36,305 nt of DNA from a virus, in the IMG/VR virus record IMGVR_UViG_3300042294_003760, positions 1 through 36,305 of that record. One strand, written 5' to 3'. Of this stretch, positions 31,016-36,305 are shown one piece after another. The translations under genes and the position numbers were made by a program. The notes beneath the pieces were generated by a model. That model did no database searches and was not told the DNA's origin. It worked only from the letters and a program-made list of their open reading frames with translations. Position 1 is the first letter of the stretch; each line of letters starts with the position of its first letter.

Positions 31016-33763
31016 TTATATACGTCTAAATTTCCAATTAAAATATTCTTCTAACTGCTCAAGATTTCGTTCAAATTCTGAATTAAATAACATATTATTT
31101 ACAGATTCTATAGAATTATCATTTATCAAATATGAATTATTATGTTCTCGGTATGGTTTTTCATCTTCAGCTAAACGGAACTCATAATTATGCCATACTG
31201 TAGCTTCAGAAGGAACAAATAAATTCCACCCTTTTAAATAACTTAAAAAAGTTAAAAAATCTTCTTCTCCATTAAATATAATTTCATCAGGCATTGTTAC
31301 TTCATCTACCCATTGTTTTTGAGTAAATAAAAACCCAGCACCTGCCCATCTTGTTTCTTTTACTTCATAGTCTTGAAGGGAAGGTAAATTTTCAGCTCTT
31401 ACTCTATTATCTTTAAGATTATAATCATCTAAAAATTGTCTGATGCGAAGTGGAGTATTATATGGTAAATCTAAATACTTTTTTTCTGGATCGGGCATAT
31501 CAAAGTGATTAGGATATGTAGTAATTACAACTTTTGGTTGTTCAATACTATTATATTGATTAATTAAAATAGCATCCCAATTCTTTTTTACCCTTGAATG
31601 AGAATCAATTTGAAGGAAATATTCTTCACCTTGATATAATTCTTCTCGAATTTTATTCCTTGCCCATACTACCCCCTTAGCATTTTCTTTTAATGTAAAT
31701 TTAATTTTTAAATTTGGATAATTTAATTTTAATAATTCATCATATACTTCTTGAGTATCTTGTAGATGTAACCCAACAACTATTCGGGTTTCATCACATG
31801 CTTCAGAATATATACTTTTTAAAGTATCTGTAATTCTGCTATCACAATAGCTAGCAACAGATACAAATACTCTACCTTTATACCAATTCCAAGAATCTTT
31901 ATATTCACGAGCCCAATTAGCAATATAACTGTTGTCCATTGTAAATACTTCTTGTAATCCTGGGTTGTATTTTTCGGTGTTTATATAATAATTTTTATCT
32001 TCAATATCACCCATATATCCTCTTAAACGATAAATGTATGATGATAAAGTAGATAGTTTATTACCTATAAATTTAATTGACCGAGTACAGATTAATTGTT
32101 CAATTATTGGAATATAATTTACATCAAATTTATCATATATTTTAATTTTAGAACGAATATCATCATAAAAGAATAAACTATAATGTTTAGATAAAGGATC
32201 AAAAAACGATGGGTCATTTTGGTCAGTTGCAATGTATAGTTTAGAACCAAAAGGAATAATATCTTTAATATTATCTAAAATTTGTTCACACGTAATGAAT
32301 AAGTCTTTATATTGAAAATCATTTCGTCTGATATGAATTGAATAATATGATTTATCTTCTAAATAGTTAATAAACTGCCATGCTATATCAAATATTTCTG
32401 GTTTGTATTTTACATATTTAGCAATTAGTTTTTTAATTTCATCATCTAAGCAAGTATAAATTGCTTGATAACTACTACCTAATAAATTACTATCTAAAAA
32501 TATACATTCTTCATTAGTAAAATAATCTTCATCATTAATATAATTTCTACCTTTTAAAAACTTTGAGGGTGGAGGTATACGTTCAAAATTTATTACATTA
32601 GCTACAGCATCATAGTTTAATACTTTACTAATAGTTTTAATTTCATCCCAATTATTAGGTATGTTTTTTAAAGAACAAAATTCATCAAATGAAATTGATT
32701 TAATTCCTAGATTAGATGTATCAAAGAAGGTATCCATACTAGATTCACCTTTAAGTAAATACATACTATATTTAGGAGTTAATACTAAAGTTCTATTTGT
32801 TAGATATGCTAAACATACTGCTAACTCCATAGACATTCTAATATTATTAAAACCACCAGGCCAAGGTTTAAATATTAAATACCCTTTAGAACCATCATAA
32901 AATTTAAATATAGAATCAAAATTATATTTTAAATAATATAAATAGTCTGTACGTTGTTGATCTACATCTGTAAGTAGTAGATTATCTAGTTTATTTTTAG
33001 TTGTATTTAATAATATTTTTTGGTCTGGGGTGAATGTATAATCTTGTTTAAAGAATATTCTATCATTATTTTCATTTAATATTTCATTAGGATAATGAAT
33101 TAAATTACCAATAGTATCTCTATCATTAAATCTATTCCACTCAGTGCAAGTACCCCAATCTTCAATTAATTTGATATTAATGTTATTTTCCTTCAAAGCA
33201 TAATCCAGCCCCCACATTTCAGATTCCCATTTTCCAGTTTGCTTTCTTATTTGTTCGCAGAATTTAGTATAATCTTTGCTTATTTTCTTTAATGTAGAAA
33301 ATTTTAAAGCAAAAGGATACATTATACCTTCAGAACTACTATATTTTTTCCAATCAGGTAAATCTTGAAAATGAATAAATTTTTGACCTATTACTTGATT
33401 ATCTGCAATATCAACATCTATTGGTGTCTTAAACACCATGTCTGGGTCTAAAAATAATAATTTATCTTTATCTTTGAAGTAATTATTATCACATAACCAT
33501 TCAACTGCTTTATACTTGTTAGGAATACCTCCCCACCAATCATCGTTTTCAGTTTTCCATTTCCAAGCCCAATCAGGTTGATTAATAATAGTTACATCTG
33601 ATGGAAAATCAAAATCTGGATTTTCTCCAGCATGTAATTCATCAGATGATACTAATAATACTAATTTACCTTTTTGTTTTGATTTTTTGATTGACCAATA
33701 TAACAATTTTAACTGCCAAGCTTGATAGTCGCATTTGCTAGTACTTACAACTATATAATCCAT
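31016..33763 (-). CDS. Three-module glycosyltransferase: HPAT-like, O-FucT-like, GT60-like
   Basis: A 915-aa single frame. Module 1 (about 1-270): YQAWQLKLLYW, PNKYKAVEWL, LLFLDPDMVFKTP (DPD at 106-108) and MWGLDYALKEN, matching the layout of plant hydroxyproline O-arabinosyltransferases. Module 2 (about 293-590): YLIFKPWPGGFNNIRMSMEL and LTNRTLVL, YYSIHIRRNDF, LYIATDQ and KLSTLSSYIYRLRG, the protein O-fucosyltransferase signature set. Module 3 (about 630-890): VFVSVASYCD, VVWARNKIREEL, YFLQIDSHSRVKKNWD, FNGEEDFLTFLSYLKGWNLFVP, a second GT60 unit. It would add several sugars to one acceptor. The order beside the 2OG oxygenase suggests hydroxyproline as acceptor. Confidence 0.82.
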   Translation of the reverse strand: MDYIVVSTSKCDYQAWQLKLLYWSIKKSKQKGKLVLLVSSDELHAGENPDFDFPSDVTIINQPDWAWKWKTENDDWWGGIPNKYKAVEWLCDNNYFKDKDKLLFLDPDMVFKTPIDVDIADNQVIGQKFIHFQDLPDWKKYSSSEGIMYPFALKFSTLKKISKDYTKFCEQIRKQTGKWESEMWGLDYALKENNINIKLIEDWGTCTEWNRFNDRDTIGNLIHYPNEILNENNDRIFFKQDYTFTPDQKILLNTTKNKLDNLLLTDVDQQRTDYLYYLKYNFDSIFKFYDGSKGYLIFKPWPGGFNNIRMSMELAVCLAYLTNRTLVLTPKYSMYLLKGESSMDTFFDTSNLGIKSISFDEFCSLKNIPNNWDEIKTISKVLNYDAVANVINFERIPPPSKFLKGRNYINDEDYFTNEECIFLDSNLLGSSYQAIYTCLDDEIKKLIAKYVKYKPEIFDIAWQFINYLEDKSYYSIHIRRNDFQYKDLFITCEQILDNIKDIIPFGSKLYIATDQNDPSFFDPLSKHYSLFFYDDIRSKIKIYDKFDVNYIPIIEQLICTRSIKFIGNKLSTLSSYIYRLRGYMGDIEDKNYYINTEKYNPGLQEVFTMDNSYIANWAREYKDSWNWYKGRVFVSVASYCDSRITDTLKSIYSEACDETRIVVGLHLQDTQEVYDELLKLNYPNLKIKFTLKENAKGVVWARNKIREELYQGEEYFLQIDSHSRVKKNWDAILINQYNSIEQPKVVITTYPNHFDMPDPEKKYLDLPYNTPLRIRQFLDDYNLKDNRVRAENLPSLQDYEVKETRWAGAGFLFTQKQWVDEVTMPDEIIFNGEEDFLTFLSYLKGWNLFVPSEATVWHNYEFRLAEDEKPYREHNNSYLINDNSIESVNNMLFNSEFERNLEQLEEYFNWKFRRI

Positions 33764-35005
33764 TTATTGCCCTGTATAAGTATAATCTGATAATTTATAA
33801 TGTATAAACATATTTCTATAGAACTCACCATCAAATGGTTCTATTCTACCATGTTTACAAATTGCTGATTCATATAAAATCAAATCCCCAGGTTCAGCAT
33901 ATATTTTATGCCATTCACCATCATGATCTTGAAAATCTAATGCCCAATCTTTATCTACTTGTTTATCAACTACAATAATAGAAGAAACATGATGTGTTTG
34001 GGGTCTATCTGTATGATTTTCTAGTATAGCTCCTCTCATATAAGATCTAATACCATAAATACAAAAAGGTTCTATTGAACGTCCTTGGGCGAATTCTTGA
34101 TGAAGTGGTTTTAATTCTTCTAAAATAATTTCTTTAATTCTAAAACAATGATCCATGTTAAAAATTTCAACAGGTGCTTTTCCATCATTATCATGAATAA
34201 AATCAGTAATTCCATTCCAACTTTCTACTGTTTTAACTGATTGTAATAAATTGTATGCTTCTTTTACTAATCTCCATGTATTTTCTGGGACTTTTACTAC
34301 TTTAAACCCTAAAGGACTTAATTTTGGTAATTCACTTGGAGAATTAAAATTACGTTTTTTATTTTTATTATGATATTCTGTTGCTAATCTTTCGTCTTCG
34401 ATGGAATTATACATATTTTCTCTAAACCATTTAGTAATAATCATTTTCTTTCCTTTCACGACAGCTAAACCCGAATGATGACCGGCTGGGTTTTCACTTC
34501 CGGTTCCATTTGAATTTTTCCAAACAACAGCGGTTCCTTTTTGAGGTGCTATTCTTTGATTTATACGTGGAAAGTCAGTTTCACCTCCTTCTTCTACATC
34601 ATTTAAATAAATCATAAAAGTCCATGTTCGTTGCCCACTAGCTAAACAATGATTAGTATAACCATCCCCATCAAAATAATCATTATGGTAATTAAAATAT
34701 TGACCTTCCTGATAAATTTGACCTTGAGTAGGTTCTGAATACTCACTTGCAATTCCTAATTCCTCATACATTTTATTATTAATAGATTGGAATTTAGGAT
34801 CATTATCAGGAATTACTGATGTGTTACTTGTGCGTCCATTATCATATGTTGATTTTTTTAATCCAGATCCAGCTACAGTAGAACGAGTATTATTAATTTC
34901 AATATGATTACATAAATAATCACATTCATCATCATTTAAAAAATTAGGAATAGTAAATATTTCTAGTCCCTGATTATTTTCGATGTAATTTCTAATGTTT
35001 TGCAT
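33764..35005 (-). CDS. Tandem 2OG-Fe(II) oxygenase, prolyl-4-hydroxylase-like
   Basis: A 413-aa protein with two jelly-roll oxygenase modules. Module 1 (about 15-197) has FNYHNDYFDG with H107/D109, GHHSGLAVVKGKKMIITKWFRE with the distal His (H177) and a 2OG-binding Lys, and EGGETDFPRI, a prolyl-4-hydroxylase pattern. Module 2 (about 285-405) has ENHTDRPQTHHV with H331/D333, EPGDLILYESAICKHGR with H385 and an Arg (R397) for 2OG. Both facial triads look intact. Hydroxylation of Pro, Lys or another residue is expected. Immediately downstream is the 915-aa transferase. Confidence 0.85.
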   Translation of the reverse strand: MQNIRNYIENNQGLEIFTIPNFLNDDECDYLCNHIEINNTRSTVAGSGLKKSTYDNGRTSNTSVIPDNDPKFQSINNKMYEELGIASEYSEPTQGQIYQEGQYFNYHNDYFDGDGYTNHCLASGQRTWTFMIYLNDVEEGGETDFPRINQRIAPQKGTAVVWKNSNGTGSENPAGHHSGLAVVKGKKMIITKWFRENMYNSIEDERLATEYHNKNKKRNFNSPSELPKLSPLGFKVVKVPENTWRLVKEAYNLLQSVKTVESWNGITDFIHDNDGKAPVEIFNMDHCFRIKEIILEELKPLHQEFAQGRSIEPFCIYGIRSYMRGAILENHTDRPQTHHVSSIIVVDKQVDKDWALDFQDHDGEWHKIYAEPGDLILYESAICKHGRIEPFDGEFYRNMFIHYKLSDYTYTGQ

Positions 35006-35540
35006 TTTTTAATTCTTCTTCGGTAAAAAATTGTCTTAAATTAGGGGCAAAATATGATAATGATTTTTGTACTTTACGGTCTTCTGAGCGGTAAACTACA
35101 AATTTATTACCACGTTTTTCAAAATGACAGGGGCGTTGCGATGCAGCAGTTCTAAACTTAGCAGTTGCATCAGCTTCTTCCTCGGTAGCACATGATTTAG
35201 ATAAATTAGATTGTTGTACTTCGTTGTATGCAGCTAAAAATTTATCTTTTAAACCAAATGCCATAATACCTGCTGATAATACGTACATAATATCACAGAA
35301 AGCATCTAATACTTCAACAATATCTCCTTCATCAGCCGCATGTTTATATTCATCTAATTCTTCCTGAATAAAGTTATAAATAAAATCACGTTCCATTTTT
35401 TCAGGAATTGTAGGTATTTTATTATTCAATTTACCAAATAATTGGTTAAATTCCTCTACTTCGGATACGAAGTATAATCGATCTTTATCAACTTCTTGTT
35501 TGATAATTTGCTCTTTCCAATTTTCTAATTCTTGTTCCAT
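34992..35540 (-). CDS. MazG/PRA-PH-like NTP pyrophosphohydrolase
   Basis: A 182-aa mostly helical protein. FIQEELDEYKHAADEGDIVEVLDAFCDIMYVL carries the EExxE...ExxD metal motif of all-alpha NTP pyrophosphatases, and YNEVQQSNLSKS completes the active-site helix. Members hydrolyse dNTPs or alarmone-like nucleotides. A C-terminal ~60-residue extension (FEKRGNKFVVYRSEDRKV) is family-typical of phage forms. It overlaps the oxygenase gene by 14 bases and follows folE, forming a nucleotide module. Confidence 0.8.
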   Translation of the reverse strand: MEQELENWKEQIIKQEVDKDRLYFVSEVEEFNQLFGKLNNKIPTIPEKMERDFIYNFIQEELDEYKHAADEGDIVEVLDAFCDIMYVLSAGIMAFGLKDKFLAAYNEVQQSNLSKSCATEEEADATAKFRTAASQRPCHFEKRGNKFVVYRSEDRKVQKSLSYFAPNLRQFFTEEELKNAKH

Positions 35541-35546
35541 AACTTA

Positions 35547-36257
35547 TTAAATATATGCTTGTAGGTTAAATTTTAACATTTCTAATACTTCTTGTTTAGC
35601 TGTTTTAGCGTGATCAGCAAATACACCTGATACTTCTGATGTCATCATACTAGCACCCATATGCTTAACTCCACGGCATGATACACAATTGTGTGTTGCA
35701 TGCAACATTACCATAATACCTTCATTACCTTCAATTAATTTATCCATAGCATTATGAATAGCCATAGTTAATTGTTCTTGAATAGCACCTCTACGTGAGA
35801 AATGTTCAACTACACGATTTAATTTAGATAAACCGATTACTTTAGTTTGAGGACCAGGTACATATGCAATATGACATTTACCTAAAATTGTTTGATGGTG
35901 GTGAGAACACATTGATACTACTGGGATATCACGTTCTAATACAATACCTGTATAACCATCTGATGGGAATGCTGTAACATCACCTAATACTTCATAACGA
36001 CCTCTCCATAAATCATTAACGTATGCTTTAGCAACACGTTTTGGAGTGTTTGATGAATTTGGATCGTTTTTCCAATCAACACCTAATGCGTCTAAGAAAT
36101 TACCATATGCAACAGTTGCATTATCAATAATGGTTTGTTTTTCTTCTACGGTTAGAGAGCGCTCTTTACCTTCGGTTTCAATGATTTGTTGTAAATGGAG
36201 TGAGATACCATTTGCATTACCTGAATTGGTAATTTCTAAATTGCTAATTTCGCACAT
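35547..36257 (-). CDS. folE: GTP cyclohydrolase I
   Basis: A 236-aa protein, near the usual 220. VVSMCSHHHQTILGKCHIAYVPG at about 113-135 replaces the classic CEHH by CSHH but keeps the zinc Cys (C117) and His. HATHNCVSCRGVKH holds the other zinc Cys (C191) and the catalytic RG. VIGLSKLNRVVEHFSRR and the EQLT helix are standard. The enzyme makes dihydroneopterin triphosphate, the first step of folate and of 7-deazaguanine (queuosine-type) synthesis; other queuosine genes are absent here. The CEHH-to-CSHH change may alter activity. Confidence 0.92.
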   Translation of the reverse strand: MCEISNLEITNSGNANGISLHLQQIIETEGKERSLTVEEKQTIIDNATVAYGNFLDALGVDWKNDPNSSNTPKRVAKAYVNDLWRGRYEVLGDVTAFPSDGYTGIVLERDIPVVSMCSHHHQTILGKCHIAYVPGPQTKVIGLSKLNRVVEHFSRRGAIQEQLTMAIHNAMDKLIEGNEGIMVMLHATHNCVSCRGVKHMGASMMTSEVSGVFADHAKTAKQEVLEMLKFNLQAYI

Positions 36258-36279
36258 AACTTATTGTTTAAATTTATAA

Positions 36280-36300
36280 CTTGAATTTAATTAGGAAAGA
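36280..36300 (-). promoter_or_regulatory. Candidate promoter of folE
   Basis: Minus strand TCTTTCCTAATTAAATTCAA, about 22 bases before the ATG at 36257, matching the repeated motif. Confidence 0.4.
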
Positions 36301-36305
36301 CTTGA

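Noticed and set aside
1-36305. CRISPR arrays, insertion sequences, attachment sites or integrase.
   Set aside because: No direct repeat-spacer pattern, transposase or integrase motif was seen.

Overview
The window looks like part of a large T4-type (myovirus-like) phage genome infecting a member of the Bacteroidota. Evidence for a phage: a family B DNA polymerase (gp43 type), a gp45-type sliding clamp, a gp44-type clamp loader and a gp62-like small loader subunit lie close together with a tRNA, phage-style chaperonins and many small overlapping orphan genes. Evidence for the host: AT-rich DNA, start codons without Shine-Dalgarno sequences, a DUF4494-type protein, a SusC/TonB-type receptor, and TAnnTTTG-like -7 boxes. 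Every supported gene is on the minus strand, so transcription runs from high to low coordinates. No structural, packaging or integrase gene was recognised here.

Layout in the direction of transcription: (1) 36257-34992, nucleotide metabolism (GTP cyclohydrolase I, MazG-like pyrophosphohydrolase). (2) 35005-25161, a compact cassette that appears to be a protein hydroxylation and glycosylation pathway: a tandem-domain 2OG-Fe(II) prolyl-hydroxylase-like protein; a 915-aa three-module glycosyltransferase (HPAT-like, O-fucosyltransferase-like and GT60/Gnt1-like); a DUF5672 protein; a second GT60 protein; a methyltransferase; a GT31-like protein; a PLOD/LH3-type transferase; a GDP-mannose 3,5-epimerase; and UDP-galactopyranose mutase. 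(3) 25118-14856, the replication and chaperone core: polymerase, clamp, Hsp20, GroES, GroEL, tRNA region, clamp loader and a RecB/Cas4-like nuclease. (4) 14816-6092, a small ribbon-helix-helix-like protein and a second sugar island of GT4, GT2, GT7, DUF3431 and FkbM-type proteins. (5) 6064-2251, small membrane and orphan proteins, a degenerate HNH protein and HPRT. (6) 1659-1, a TonB-dependent outer membrane receptor cut by the window edge.

The most exciting element is the 25-35 kb cassette. It unites a prolyl-4-hydroxylase-like enzyme with transferase families that in eukaryotes act on hydroxyproline (GT60 Gnt1 on Dictyostelium Skp1, HPAT on plant extensins) or on hydroxylysine (LH3/PLOD). 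It also carries enzymes that would make two unusual donors, GDP-L-galactose and UDP-galactofuranose. A phage-encoded pathway that hydroxylates and then glycosylates a virion or host protein is the simplest reading, but substrate and donor are inferred. Other notable items are a phage-linked TonB receptor, an oversized tRNA-Leu-like RNA followed by a chain of hairpins, and a repeated candidate promoter motif (minus strand TTTCYTWATTANATTTA) 19-28 bases upstream of many gene starts.
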